Origin: Novosphingobium sp. | Lineage (GTDB): Bacteria > Pseudomonadota > Alphaproteobacteria > Sphingomonadales > Sphingomonadaceae | Direction: 5' to 3' | Assembly: GCA_017745295.1 (NCBI GenBank) | Contig: JAGHZR010000022.1 | Coordinates: 62,001 to 126,000, forward strand | Length of the DNA stretch: 64,000 bases | Part shown: positions 25,789-34,209 of the stretch, one piece after another | How the letters are laid out: the number at the start of each line of letters is the position of its first letter | Numbering within the stretch: the stretch's first letter is position 1 | The notes under the pieces: model-generated | Database searches by the model: none | What the model saw: only the letters and a program-made list of their open reading frames with translations | Told to the model about the DNA's origin: nothing | Position numbers and translations under genes: made by a program

Positions 25789-28073
25789 AGCTTCCACCCC
25801 GCTTCCACCAGGAAGCTGCGCTGCGGGTAGGGGTGGTAGACCCAGGCCCGGTCGTTGGTGAGATTGTCCACGCCGGCGTTGAGGCGCAGCCGGTCGGTCA
25901 CGTTCCAGCTTACGCGGGCGTCGAGCGCGAAGAGTTCGGAGGTATAGCCGTACGTGTCGCCGCGCTGGAGGCCGAAGAGGTCGGTGTTCGGACGGCTGGC
26001 ATAGCGCACTCCGAGCGAGACCAGCACCGGCGCACTCACCCGGTAGCGAAGATTGCCGTTGAGCCGCCAGCGCGGAATGCGCGGGAACTGCACGCCTTCG
26101 GCGGCCGGGGCGCTGTCGTTGCGCAAGGTCTTCGAATCGATCCAGGCCGCGTTGGCATCGAGATCGAGGCCGGGAATCAGCACGTCGCGCGCCTCGGCGA
26201 TCAGTTCGAAGCCGTATTGCCGCGTCAGGTCGATGTTCTTGAAGGCGGAAGTGGTCACGCCGTTCTGGTTGAAGCCGGTGAAAGCGAAGATCGTGTCCCG
26301 CACCCGCTGCCAGAAGGCGGAAGTCGTCAGCTTCAATTTGCCGAACTGCCGCGCGAGCACGAGGTTGGCATCGGTGGAGCGCTCGGACTTGAGGTTCGGG
26401 TCGAAGCTCTGCGGATCGAACTGGCCGTTGCCGTCGAGGCTGCCCTGGAACAGTTCCCCCACCGTGGGAAAGCGCGTGGCCTTGGCGAGGCTGAGCTGGA
26501 GCCGGGTATCCGCATCGATGCTCCATTCCGCCGAGGCCTTGGGCTGGAAGGCGCTGGCATGGCGGGTGGCGTACCGGTTGGTGACGACGAGGCCGGTGGT
26601 GCCGACACGGCCAAGGCTGCCGTCGAAGGCCCGCCAATCCTCGAAGCGGCCGCCCAGCGTGAACGTCACGGCCTCGACCGGCACGCGCAGTTCGGCCCAG
26701 GCGGCAAGGTTGCGGGTCCTGCCGAAAGTGCGGGTGGCGAAGGCGCGGCCGGTGTCGCGGCGCCAGTTCGTCAGGGTGTATGTGGTGAGGTCGGTGCGGT
26801 AGAGACTGGCGCTCGTCCCGCCCGCCAGTTCGGCACCGCCGATCCGGGCGGTCAGCGCGAGATTGCCGGTGTACCACGCGGTCGGCCCCTGCCGCGCAAG
26901 GGTTCCCACGCCGTCTGCCGCCCCGGCGTCATAGCCCTTCGAGGTGAAGGCGTCGGCGCGCAGGATCTGGTAGGTCGAAAGATCGGCAGTAGCCGTCACC
27001 GCGTCCGAAAGCGGGGCGGAGAGCTTCACCCCGCCCAGCAGTTCGTCGCGGATCGTGCGAGACCAGTTGGCGCCGCTGGCGTTATAGGTCTGTCCGCCGA
27101 TCGAGACGGGGCCGTCGCAGACCATCTGTCCGGCAGCGTCTCGCAGGTAGCAGTCCGGCGCGGTCTGGCTGTCGAGATTGTGCCAGTAGGCCAGCAGCAC
27201 TTCGCCGGTCACGCCCGAGGCGCCGTCGTAGCCAAGCCGCAGCTTGGCCTGGTCCTGCGTGATCTCTGCGGGACTCTGGGCCGCGAAGATCGGGTTGCTC
27301 GCGGTGCCGGGAGCATTCGCCATATGCTGACCGGGATCGAAGACCGCGCCGCTCACTGCCGTACTGCCGCTCGCGGTGCTGAGAGTGAGGCCGTAAAACA
27401 TCTGCGGATGGACCTCGTTGCGGAAGTGGCGGCCGGACAGGCGGAGCGACCAGGGGCCGTCCTTCTGCCGGAAGCCTAGGCCCGCCTCGGCGGCATAGCC
27501 CCAATAGCTGTCATGGGTGCCGTATTGTTCGTAGGGCTGGTTCATGCCCTGGAGGGTGACGAAAGCCTCGGTCTTCTCCGGAGAGCGGGTGGTGATGTTG
27601 ACCACGCCGCCCATCGAATTGCCCGCGTAGCGCGCGGAGTAGGGGCCGTAGACCACGTCGAACTGCGCGACTTCGCCGGGGCCGACCACGCCCCATTTCG
27701 GTGCATAGGCGAAGGAGTTGCCGAGGAAATTGGACACCATGAAGCCGTCCACCATGACCAGCGTGCGGGCGCTTTGGGTGGAATGGGTGCCGCGAAAGCC
27801 GGGGACGCCGTTGGAATCGCCCGCATAGCGGGTCCGCACGAAGAAGTCGGGGGCGTATTTCATCAGGTCCTCGACATTGCGGGCATTGACGCCCGCGAAC
27901 TGTTCGTCGCCGAGGCTGACGGAAAGGCCCCGCGCGTCGAGGCTGATCGGCGCCTTGCGCTGGCCGACGACGAGAATGGAAGCATCGGAGGCCGTATCGG
28001 CCTCTTCGGCCAGAACCGCTGCCGGAAGCAGGGCAAGCGGCGCCGCGCCGAGCGCGAGCAGGAATCGGTACAT
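25785..28073 (-). CDS. TonB-dependent outer-membrane receptor
   Basis: A 762-residue receptor with signal peptide MYRFLLALGAAPLALLPAAV (cut near AEA). The plug domain (about 40-165) carries NVEDLMKYAPDFFVRTRYAG, GFRGTHSTQSARTLVMVDG and the plug end GPYSARYAGNSMGGVVNITT. A 22-strand barrel follows and ends in the outer-membrane aromatic signal RSFLVEAGWKL. The tandem PepSY gene and the DUF2946 gene upstream point to metal or metal-chelate uptake; the ligand cannot be read from sequence. Energy would come from a TonB-ExbB-ExbD system such as the one at 40023-42649. Confidence 0.92.
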   Translation of the reverse strand: MYRFLLALGAAPLALLPAAVLAEEADTASDASILVVGQRKAPISLDARGLSVSLGDEQFAGVNARNVEDLMKYAPDFFVRTRYAGDSNGVPGFRGTHSTQSARTLVMVDGFMVSNFLGNSFAYAPKWGVVGPGEVAQFDVVYGPYSARYAGNSMGGVVNITTRSPEKTEAFVTLQGMNQPYEQYGTHDSYWGYAAEAGLGFRQKDGPWSLRLSGRHFRNEVHPQMFYGLTLSTASGSTAVSGAVFDPGQHMANAPGTASNPIFAAQSPAEITQDQAKLRLGYDGASGVTGEVLLAYWHNLDSQTAPDCYLRDAAGQMVCDGPVSIGGQTYNASGANWSRTIRDELLGGVKLSAPLSDAVTATADLSTYQILRADAFTSKGYDAGAADGVGTLARQGPTAWYTGNLALTARIGGAELAGGTSASLYRTDLTTYTLTNWRRDTGRAFATRTFGRTRNLAAWAELRVPVEAVTFTLGGRFEDWRAFDGSLGRVGTTGLVVTNRYATRHASAFQPKASAEWSIDADTRLQLSLAKATRFPTVGELFQGSLDGNGQFDPQSFDPNLKSERSTDANLVLARQFGKLKLTTSAFWQRVRDTIFAFTGFNQNGVTTSAFKNIDLTRQYGFELIAEARDVLIPGLDLDANAAWIDSKTLRNDSAPAAEGVQFPRIPRWRLNGNLRYRVSAPVLVSLGVRYASRPNTDLFGLQRGDTYGYTSELFALDARVSWNVTDRLRLNAGVDNLTNDRAWVYHPYPQRSFLVEAGWKL

Positions 28074-28173
28074 GGGGAATAGTCACCTGATCGGCACGCA
28101 GCGCCGACGGGCGGCCTGCGCGCTGGAATCACCAAGCGCCGCAGGCTGGAATACCGGCGGCGGTGCATCGGGA

Positions 28174-28644
28174 TCAGGCGGGGAGGGGCGGTCCTCGCAG
28201 CGGCGGCCGCACTTGCGCGCGAAGCGGCCGGAGCGCCAGCGGGCGATAGCGGATCGCGGCGACGAAAACGAAGAGCAGCGCCGCCGCCAGCAGCACCGGC
28301 AACTGGGCGTCGAGCGCGGCGGCGGAATGCGACGAGAAGGCGCAAGGATGGTCGGCGGTGGCCGAGGCGTCCTGATGGCCGCCCTTGCGCTCGATATGGA
28401 TCAGGACCTTGGACCCTGCGGGCGCGGAGCCGGAGCAGAGTTCCACCGTCAATGTGCCGCCGTGGGCGGAAGGCATGTAGCCGGTGGGCACGAAGACTTT
28501 CAGGCACAGGGCGGCGGCCAGCAGCCATGCCGCAAGTCCGGGATGCGCCCGGAAGAAGTGCCTGAGAGTGCCCACGCCTTGTGGTCTAACCGGAAAGCAC
28601 GCGGCCGTCATCGGGAGAAATTGTCCCAGCCCCGCCGAATTCAC
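28174..28644 (-). CDS. DUF2946-like small membrane protein
   Basis: A 156-residue (or shorter) protein upstream of the TonB receptor on the same strand. One hydrophobic segment runs PGLAAWLLAAALCLKVFVPT and a second LPVLLAAALLFVFVAAI. Between them are Cys and His residues (VELCSGS and ADHPCAFSSH) in the arrangement of DUF2946 proteins, which commonly accompany copper- or iron-related TonB receptors. Start is uncertain: ATG at 28644 or 28611, neither with a strong ribosome site. The 100 bp to the receptor gene contain nothing I recognise. Confidence 0.7.
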   Translation of the reverse strand: MNSAGLGQFLPMTAACFPVRPQGVGTLRHFFRAHPGLAAWLLAAALCLKVFVPTGYMPSAHGGTLTVELCSGSAPAGSKVLIHIERKGGHQDASATADHPCAFSSHSAAALDAQLPVLLAAALLFVFVAAIRYRPLALRPLRAQVRPPLRGPPLPA

Positions 28645-28659
28645 ATTCCGGGGCGGCGA

Positions 28660-29241
28660 TCAGTCCACCACAAGGAAGTAGTTGGCCTGGCTCTGCCCGC
28701 CGTTGCGCACTTCGATCATGTAGCGCTGGGTGAAGATCGGCACCCAGCGGCAGGCGCGGCGCTGGGCGTCGGCCACGCAGACCGGCTTGCGGGCGGCATC
28801 GATCACCCGCAGGCTGAGCGGTTCGCCGCCGACCGTGGAGAGAGCGATGCTGGCCTTGCGGCCGGACAGGAAGACCTGCTGGAACGTGTCGCTCTGGCCG
28901 GCGCGGATCTGGCCCGAACGGTAGCCGGGGCCGAGCGGGCTGCCGCGCAGGACCGCACCGGTGGTGCCGGGAATCAGGGCGCGCCAGCCGGGAACCGGGT
29001 CGGTGCCGGTCCAGCCTGCCATCGGCCGCGCGCCGGAGCGCTCGATCACGCGCAGGGCATCGGCCAGCGCGGTGCGGTCGGAGGTTCGTTCCGCCTGCTC
29101 GGCGTTGGTGAGAGCGGTGGCCACGCGCTCATCACGGCTGGCGTCGCGGCTGCCGTCCTGATCCACGGCCGAAAGGGCAGGACCCGCCGCGAGAAGAGCC
29201 GCGCCGCACAGGGCAGAAAGAACGGTCTTGGCCGCGATCAT
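28660..29241 (-). CDS. Secreted protein of unknown function, in a two-component operon
   Basis: A 193-residue protein with a signal peptide (MIAAKTVLSALCGAALLAAG, cut near LSA). The first half of the mature part is Asp/Arg-rich and helical. The second half looks like a beta domain (SDTFQQVFLSGRKASIALST and YMIEVRNGGQSQANYFLVVD), similar in pattern to pre-peptidase C-terminal-like beta sandwiches. It has two Cys residues in KPVCVADAQRRACRW. The ATG overlaps the kinase stop by 4 bp (ATGA), so it is coupled to the kinase and may be an accessory or output protein. I do not recognise a named family. Confidence 0.75.
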   Translation of the reverse strand: MIAAKTVLSALCGAALLAAGPALSAVDQDGSRDASRDERVATALTNAEQAERTSDRTALADALRVIERSGARPMAGWTGTDPVPGWRALIPGTTGAVLRGSPLGPGYRSGQIRAGQSDTFQQVFLSGRKASIALSTVGGEPLSLRVIDAARKPVCVADAQRRACRWVPIFTQRYMIEVRNGGQSQANYFLVVD

Positions 29242-30617
29242 GGTTTCGACTCCGGAACGATCGTGAAACAGGCGCCCTTGTCGGAGGGTACGAGCGCAAT
29301 TTCAAGATGATGCCGTTCGGCGATGGCGCGGCAGAGGGCAAGGCCCAGTCCCGCCCCTTGTTGCCCTGCACCGTTCTGGCCGTTCCGGCTGTCCTGATTG
29401 CCGCCGCGGCTGAACTTGTCGAAGATCGTCTCGCGGTCTTCCTCGGGCACGCCCGGGCCATCGTCGCAGACGGTCAGGCGCGGCCCTTTTTCCAGTTCCA
29501 GCCGGACGGTGCCGCCGGGCTGGACGAACTTGAAGGCATTGTCGAGCAAGTTGGTGACGAGCCGGGTCAGCTGCATTTCCTCGCCCTCGATGACGACGCC
29601 GGGGGTGATCGCGAGTTCGAAGGTATGCCCCGATTCCTCGGCGCTGTCGGCATAGAGTTCGCCCAGCCGCTCGGCGAGCAGGCTGAGGTTCACCGGGGCG
29701 AGGCCGTGGCGATCGCCGCGCCGGGCCTGGCTGGCGGCGATGTCGAGCAGCGATTCGAGCATCCGGATAATCCCGCGAATCTCCAGCCGGGCATCGACGA
29801 TGCGCGCGGCGGTTTCGCCGTCGGGCGTCGCCGCAAGAGCCTTCACCAGCCGGTTGTCGAGATGCATCAGCGGGGTGCGCATCTCGTGCGCCACCTGGTC
29901 GGTGGTCTCGCGCTGGGCGCTGGCGAGGCGGCGCAGGCGCGAGAGGGCCTCGCCGGAATGGCGGGTCAGTTCGTCGATCTCGTCGCGGTCCTGCGAATCG
30001 CGGGCGAGCTGGGCGAGGGCGGCATCGTCGGGATGGCGGAAGGCGGCGTTGATGCGCCCGATGCGCCCGGCAAGACGACGGGCGGCGAGCAGGCCCGCCA
30101 GCGCGACCGCGCCCACCGCGAGCAGGCCGCCCGCCAGGAACGTCAGTGCTACCTGCCGCAGCAGCAGGCCGAGATCGCGAAATTCGTGGGCCACCAGCAG
30201 GCGCAAGTCCGGGCCGAGTTGAGTGGATCGTGCCAGCGCGCGGGACCCGTCGGGAAGCAGCACCTCGCCGGCCTCGGACACACCCGCGTGGAGGCCGGGC
30301 CAGGTCCGCAGGTCCCCTGCCAATGGCGTGCCCTTGGCGTCAGCCAGAAGGTAATGCGCGGGATTGGCGTCGCGCGGCTGGAGCGCCAGGCGGTCGTTGA
30401 TGCGGTTGGACAGTTCCACCGCGCCGCCGCTGGCGAAGATGTCGACCATGCCCGCGAGGTCGACGTCCACCGCGCGTTCCAGCGCGAGCCGGTTGGTGCG
30501 CTGGATCGTCGCGTCGGTCAGCAGCCAGAGGCCGAAGGTGATAAGCGCCGCGATCAGGATCGCCGAAACCACGATCTGCGCGAAAATCGACCGGTGGATC
30601 TCGATGCGGCGAGTCAT
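29238..30617 (-). CDS. Sensor histidine kinase
   Basis: A 459-residue membrane kinase. The first membrane helix is near 10-35 (IFAQIVVSAILIAALITFGL), a periplasmic sensor of roughly 120 residues follows, and a second helix lies near 160-185. Then come a HAMP-like linker, the phospho-acceptor box QVAHEMRTPLMHLDN (His), N-box VTNLLDNAFKFV, G1 DDGPGVPEEDRE, F-box IFDKFSRG and G2 GAGLGLALCRAIAERH. The ATG at 30617 is 4 bp after the regulator stop. An upstream in-frame extension to 30734 lies inside the regulator gene and is not real. Confidence 0.92.
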   Translation of the reverse strand: MTRRIEIHRSIFAQIVVSAILIAALITFGLWLLTDATIQRTNRLALERAVDVDLAGMVDIFASGGAVELSNRINDRLALQPRDANPAHYLLADAKGTPLAGDLRTWPGLHAGVSEAGEVLLPDGSRALARSTQLGPDLRLLVAHEFRDLGLLLRQVALTFLAGGLLAVGAVALAGLLAARRLAGRIGRINAAFRHPDDAALAQLARDSQDRDEIDELTRHSGEALSRLRRLASAQRETTDQVAHEMRTPLMHLDNRLVKALAATPDGETAARIVDARLEIRGIIRMLESLLDIAASQARRGDRHGLAPVNLSLLAERLGELYADSAEESGHTFELAITPGVVIEGEEMQLTRLVTNLLDNAFKFVQPGGTVRLELEKGPRLTVCDDGPGVPEEDRETIFDKFSRGGNQDSRNGQNGAGQQGAGLGLALCRAIAERHHLEIALVPSDKGACFTIVPESKP

Positions 30618-30621
30618 GGTC

Positions 30622-31308
30622 CTAGCGTCCGTCGAGCAGGCGGTAGCCCGACCCCCAGATCGTTTCCAGCGCGGGGGAATCGAAACCGTCTTCCAGCTTG
30701 CGGCGCAGGCGGCCGATGTTGACGTCGACCACATTGGTCTGGGGATCGAAGTTCATCTTCCAGACGTCGCGCAGCAGCATCTCGCGGGTGAGGATTTCTC
30801 CGGCATTTTCCATGAAGTAGCGGAAAAGCTCGAATTCCTTGGGGCTGAGCGCGAGGTGGCGGTTGTTGCGGAAGGCGGTGCGCGCCTTCACGTGGCACTC
30901 GAAGGCGCCGTAGAGGATCACCGCGCTGTGCTCGCGGCCGGAGGCGCGGCGGTGCAGGGCGCGCAGCCGCGCCAGCAGTTCGGGTGCCTCGAAGGGCTTG
31001 GCGAGATAGTCGTCGGCCCCGGCATCGAGGCCCTCGGCGCGGTCGCTGGTGCGGCCGAGCGCGGAGAGCATCAGCACCGGCGTGCCGATCCCGCTTTCGC
31101 GCAGGCGCGAGAGGATGGTCAGCCCATCCAGATCGGGCAGCATGCGGTCGAGGATGATGACGTCGAAGTTCTCGACCCCCGCCAGCCGCAGGCCTTCCTG
31201 GCCGCTACCCGCCCAGACGAGCGGGATGTCAGACTGTTGCGCCAGTTCCTGCACCTGGGAGGCGGCGCGGGAGTCGTCTTCGATGTAGAGGGTTTTGGGG
31301 CCGCTCAT
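30622..31308 (-). CDS. OmpR/PhoB-family response regulator
   Basis: A 228-residue regulator. The receiver domain (1-120) has the acidic pair YIEDD, phospho-acceptor Asp in VIILDRMLPDLDG, Thr/Ser in VLMLSALG and Lys in DDYLAKPFE. The winged-helix DNA-binding domain (about 130-228) has HLALSPKEFELFRYF, the recognition-helix region NVVDVNIGRLRRKLE and the wing IWGSGYRLLDG. It heads a three-gene operon with the kinase and a secreted protein. The signal is unknown. Confidence 0.94.
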   Translation of the reverse strand: MSGPKTLYIEDDSRAASQVQELAQQSDIPLVWAGSGQEGLRLAGVENFDVIILDRMLPDLDGLTILSRLRESGIGTPVLMLSALGRTSDRAEGLDAGADDYLAKPFEAPELLARLRALHRRASGREHSAVILYGAFECHVKARTAFRNNRHLALSPKEFELFRYFMENAGEILTREMLLRDVWKMNFDPQTNVVDVNIGRLRRKLEDGFDSPALETIWGSGYRLLDGR

Positions 31309-31328
31309 GGCTCGGTTCGCTGGTGCGG

Positions 31329-31361
31329 GATCGCCGCCGGAACCTTGTCCGGACGGCGATC
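31329..31361. terminator. Imperfect stem-loop after the CsgG-like gene
   Basis: GATCGCCGCCGGA (31329-31341) pairs with TCCGGACGGCGATC (31348-31361) with one bulge and a 6-nt loop, between the CsgG-like stop and the regulator start. No T-run is seen, so terminator activity is uncertain. Confidence 0.45.
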
Positions 31362-31382
31362 GCGCGCAGTCTTGCCGTTCGA

Positions 31383-32168
31383 TCAGCGGGCCGAGGCGTT
31401 GGTGGCCTGCGGCGCGGCGGCCGAGGCATCCTGGGGCAGGCCGCCGAGTTGGGTGATCAGCTTGGTATAGGCATCGAGATAGGCGAGCACGATGATCTGG
31501 CCGATCTGGGTGTTCTGGTAGCCGCCGCCAGCGGCGCCGCCGAAGGTGCCGCCGAAGAAGCCGCCACCGCCGCCGCCGAAGCTGACGTCCGACTTGCGGG
31601 CATAGCCCTCGGTCAGCGCTTCCTCGACCGTGGTGCGGGCGTTGACGACGGAGAGCGTGACGTTGGCCTCGCCCTTCTTGACGTTGAGGCCGCCTGCGAT
31701 CGCGCCGACACCCCGGCCGAACAGGCCGCCGACGCCGCCGAGCACGGCACCAAGGCCGCCGCCGCCCGAATTGTTGTTGGTGGAAACGATGTCGGGCTGA
31801 AGGAAGTAGTCCGCCGCCTTGATCTGGCCCTTGCCGATGTTCGAGCCCTTCTGAAGCTCACCCTGTTCGGCCAGCGCGCGTTCCATGGCGCTGTTCTGCA
31901 GCGAGCGGCCGCGATTCACCAGCGTGAAGCAGCCGGACTTCTGCACGAAGACGCGCAGGATCGCCTCGGGGCTGCCCAGGCTGAGTTCGCGCCACCACTG
32001 GGTGTCCGGCTCGACGATGGACACGGTGCCGAGGTTCTTGCGGCACACCGGAATCTGCTGGGTGCCTTTGTCCTGGATCTTGCGGGCGGACGACTTGTCT
32101 TCGGCGAATGCCGAAGGCGCCGTGGCCATGACGGCAAGCGCGGTCAGCGCACAGGCGATCTTCTTCAT
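31383..32168 (-). CDS. Secreted CsgG/HfaB-like protein
   Basis: A 261-residue protein with signal peptide MKKIACALTALAVMATAPSA (cut after AFA). The body resembles the CsgG/HfaB fold: a strand-helix start with VFVQKSGCFTLVNRGRSLQN, then AADYFLQPDIVSTNN, a glycine-rich stretch (GGGGLGAVLGGVGGLFGRG) where CsgG has its membrane hairpins, NVTLSVVNARTTVEEALTEG, a second glycine-rich run and a helix VLAYLDAYTKLITQLG. There is no lipobox Cys after the signal, unlike true CsgG, and no curli genes are nearby. I placed the start at 32168, with AGAGGGAAG upstream. Outer-membrane or periplasmic location is inferred. Confidence 0.75.
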   Translation of the reverse strand: MKKIACALTALAVMATAPSAFAEDKSSARKIQDKGTQQIPVCRKNLGTVSIVEPDTQWWRELSLGSPEAILRVFVQKSGCFTLVNRGRSLQNSAMERALAEQGELQKGSNIGKGQIKAADYFLQPDIVSTNNNSGGGGLGAVLGGVGGLFGRGVGAIAGGLNVKKGEANVTLSVVNARTTVEEALTEGYARKSDVSFGGGGGGFFGGTFGGAAGGGYQNTQIGQIIVLAYLDAYTKLITQLGGLPQDASAAAPQATNASAR

Positions 32169-32324
32169 GATGACTTCCCTCTGTTGAACCGGGCCTCTGT
32201 TGCAACGAGCATGAGGTGTCCCGGCCTTCCCAACCCCCCGCGACTTTAAGCCCGAAATCGCTTCGGGCAAATGACTATTGCTGTGAGATTTCACCCCGGT
32301 AAATCCACCAGCGGAAGCGGGCTT

Positions 32325-33182
32325 CTACTTCGGCGCGACCGGCATGTTGTCGATCAGCCGCGTGGTCCCGATCCGTGCGGCGACCAGCAGGCGCATCGGC
32401 GCTTCGCCGCGCTTTTCCAGCAGGGTCAGCGCATCGGCATCGCGCAGTTCGGCATAGTCCACCGAGGAGAAGCCGCCGTCCAGCAGGGCAGAATCGAGGC
32501 CCGCGAGCGCGGCGGCGACCGGCTCGCCGCTTTCGATCGCGGCGATGGCGGCTTTCATCGCCGTGGGCAGGGTGACTGCTTGCGCGCGCTGCTCCTGCGA
32601 GAGGTAGGCATTGCGCGAGGACTTGGCGAGGCCGTCTTCCTCGCGCACGGTCGCCACGCCGAGCACGGCGTCGACATGGGGGCGGGTCAGGTCGAGGTCG
32701 CGGGTCATGCGGCGGATCACGGCGAGCTGCTGCCAGTCCTTCTCGCCGAACAGCGCCACGTCCGGCAGGACCTGGTTGAACAGCTTGCAGACCACGGTGG
32801 CGACGCCGTCGAAATGGCCGGGGCGCGAGGCGCCGCAGAGGCCGTCGCTGACGCCCGAGACAGAGATGTTGCTGGCGAAGCCCTGCGGATACATCGCCTC
32901 GACCGTCGGCGCCCAGAGCAGCGCCACGCCTTCCGCCGCAAGCAGCGCACTATCGCGTTCGAGCTGGCGCGGATACTTGTCGAGATCCTCGTTCGCGCCG
33001 AACTGGAGCGGGTTCACGAAGATCGAGACGACGACGTGATCGGCGCGCTTCCTGGCTTCGCGGACGAGTGTCAGATGGCCTTCATGGAGAGCGCCCATCG
33101 TGGGCACGAGGGCGATCTTTCCCGATTCCCGCAGCCCGGCAACGGCACGGCGCAGTGGATCAAGGCTGTGGAGGGTTTGCAT
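32325..33182 (-). CDS. panC: Pantothenate synthetase
   Basis: A 285-residue ligase joining pantoate and beta-alanine in pantothenate and CoA synthesis. The HIGH-type motif lies in VPTMGALHEGHLTLV, the second conserved strand is VSIFVNPLQFGANEDLDKYP, and FGEKDWQQLAVIRRM plus the KMSKS-like AKSSRNAYLSQEQR complete the ATP site. It stands alone; panB is not in the window. Confidence 0.97.
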   Translation of the reverse strand: MQTLHSLDPLRRAVAGLRESGKIALVPTMGALHEGHLTLVREARKRADHVVVSIFVNPLQFGANEDLDKYPRQLERDSALLAAEGVALLWAPTVEAMYPQGFASNISVSGVSDGLCGASRPGHFDGVATVVCKLFNQVLPDVALFGEKDWQQLAVIRRMTRDLDLTRPHVDAVLGVATVREEDGLAKSSRNAYLSQEQRAQAVTLPTAMKAAIAAIESGEPVAAALAGLDSALLDGGFSSVDYAELRDADALTLLEKRGEAPMRLLVAARIGTTRLIDNMPVAPK

Positions 33183-33396
33183 TGGGTGTCCCTGCTCCGA
33201 TAGGATGCACTTGACCGGTGGTCGCGGCTGCCCTTAGCCGCACCACGCCCCAGTGAGCAATGGGGGGTGAGCAATGGGGCGAGCATGGGTTTGACCCGCT
33301 TCGTCGGTTAACGGTTTGATTTCGCTTCCCGGTCTAAAGGCCGGGGGGCAAGAATCCGGGCTTGGTCCGGGGGCAACAGGGAAAGCGAACAGGTCC

Positions 33397-34209
33397 GTGA
33401 CAGCGCATCGCATCGTCTTCGCCAACGAAAAGGGCGGCACCGGCAAGTCCACGACGGCCGTCCACGTCGCCATCGCACTCGCCTATCAGGGTGCAAAGGT
33501 CGCCGCGATCGATCTCGATCCGCGCCAGCGCACTTTGTACCGCTATCTGGAAAACCGCGTCGAGACCGAGCGTCGCCGCGAGATCGCGCTGCCCGGCGCC
33601 CGCTTCGCGGTCTACGACGGTGAGGATATCGACGAACTGGACGAACTGGCCGAGGCGATTGCCGAAGGCTACGACTTCCTGATCTTCGACACGCCGGGCC
33701 GTGACGATGCTTTCGCCCGCCATGTCGCGGCGACCGCCGACACGCTCGTCACCCCGCTGAACGACAGCTTCATCGACTTCGACCTGATCGGTCAGGTGGA
33801 AAGCGAGACGTTCAAGGTGAAGAAGCTGTCGTTCTACGCCGAACTCATGTGGGAAACCCGCAAGAAGCGCGGCCTCAAGACCATCAACGAGGGCCGCCGC
33901 GAACTCGACTGGGTGGTGGTGCGCAACCGCGTCCAGCACGTCGAGGCGAAGAACATGCGCCGCCTCGAAGGGGCGCTGCTCGAACTGTCGAAGCGCGTGG
34001 GCTTCCGCATTTCCAACGGCCTGTCGGAACGCGTCATCTTCCGCGAGCTGTTCCCCTCGGGCCTGACCCTGCTCGACAAGGGGCACCTCGGCGAACTCGG
34101 CACCAGCCATCTCGTCGCGCGGCAGGAACTGCGCCAGCTGGTGGCCGGTCTCAACCTGCCGGTGCCGACGGGCCGCGTGGCAGACATGCAGCTCGCCGCA
34201 GACGAATGA
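33397..34209 (+). CDS. mipZ: MipZ-type ParA-family division-site ATPase
   Basis: A 270-residue ATPase of the MipZ group, which in alphaproteobacteria binds ParB near the origin and keeps FtsZ away from the poles. The deviant Walker A is NEKGGTGKSTTAVHVAIALA near residues 10-25. Then come AAIDLDPRQRTLYRYLENR and LIFDTPGRDDAFARHVAATA (Walker B region), plus the long C-terminal helices with VRNRVQHVEAKNMRRLEGAL. I chose GTG at 33397 because MTAHRIVFANEKGG matches the usual N-terminus; the 27 upstream codons look non-coding. Its stop overlaps the J-domain gene by 4 bp. Confidence 0.92.
   Translation: MTAHRIVFANEKGGTGKSTTAVHVAIALAYQGAKVAAIDLDPRQRTLYRYLENRVETERRREIALPGARFAVYDGEDIDELDELAEAIAEGYDFLIFDTPGRDDAFARHVAATADTLVTPLNDSFIDFDLIGQVESETFKVKKLSFYAELMWETRKKRGLKTINEGRRELDWVVVRNRVQHVEAKNMRRLEGALLELSKRVGFRISNGLSERVIFRELFPSGLTLLDKGHLGELGTSHLVARQELRQLVAGLNLPVPTGRVADMQLAADE

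Noticed and set aside
24415..26877. One continuous 820-codon frame joining the PepSY protein to upstream sequence
   Set aside because: The part upstream of the GTG at 25788 is out-of-frame antisense-like sequence inside the TonB-receptor gene. The receptor stop overlaps the PepSY start, which is the natural boundary.
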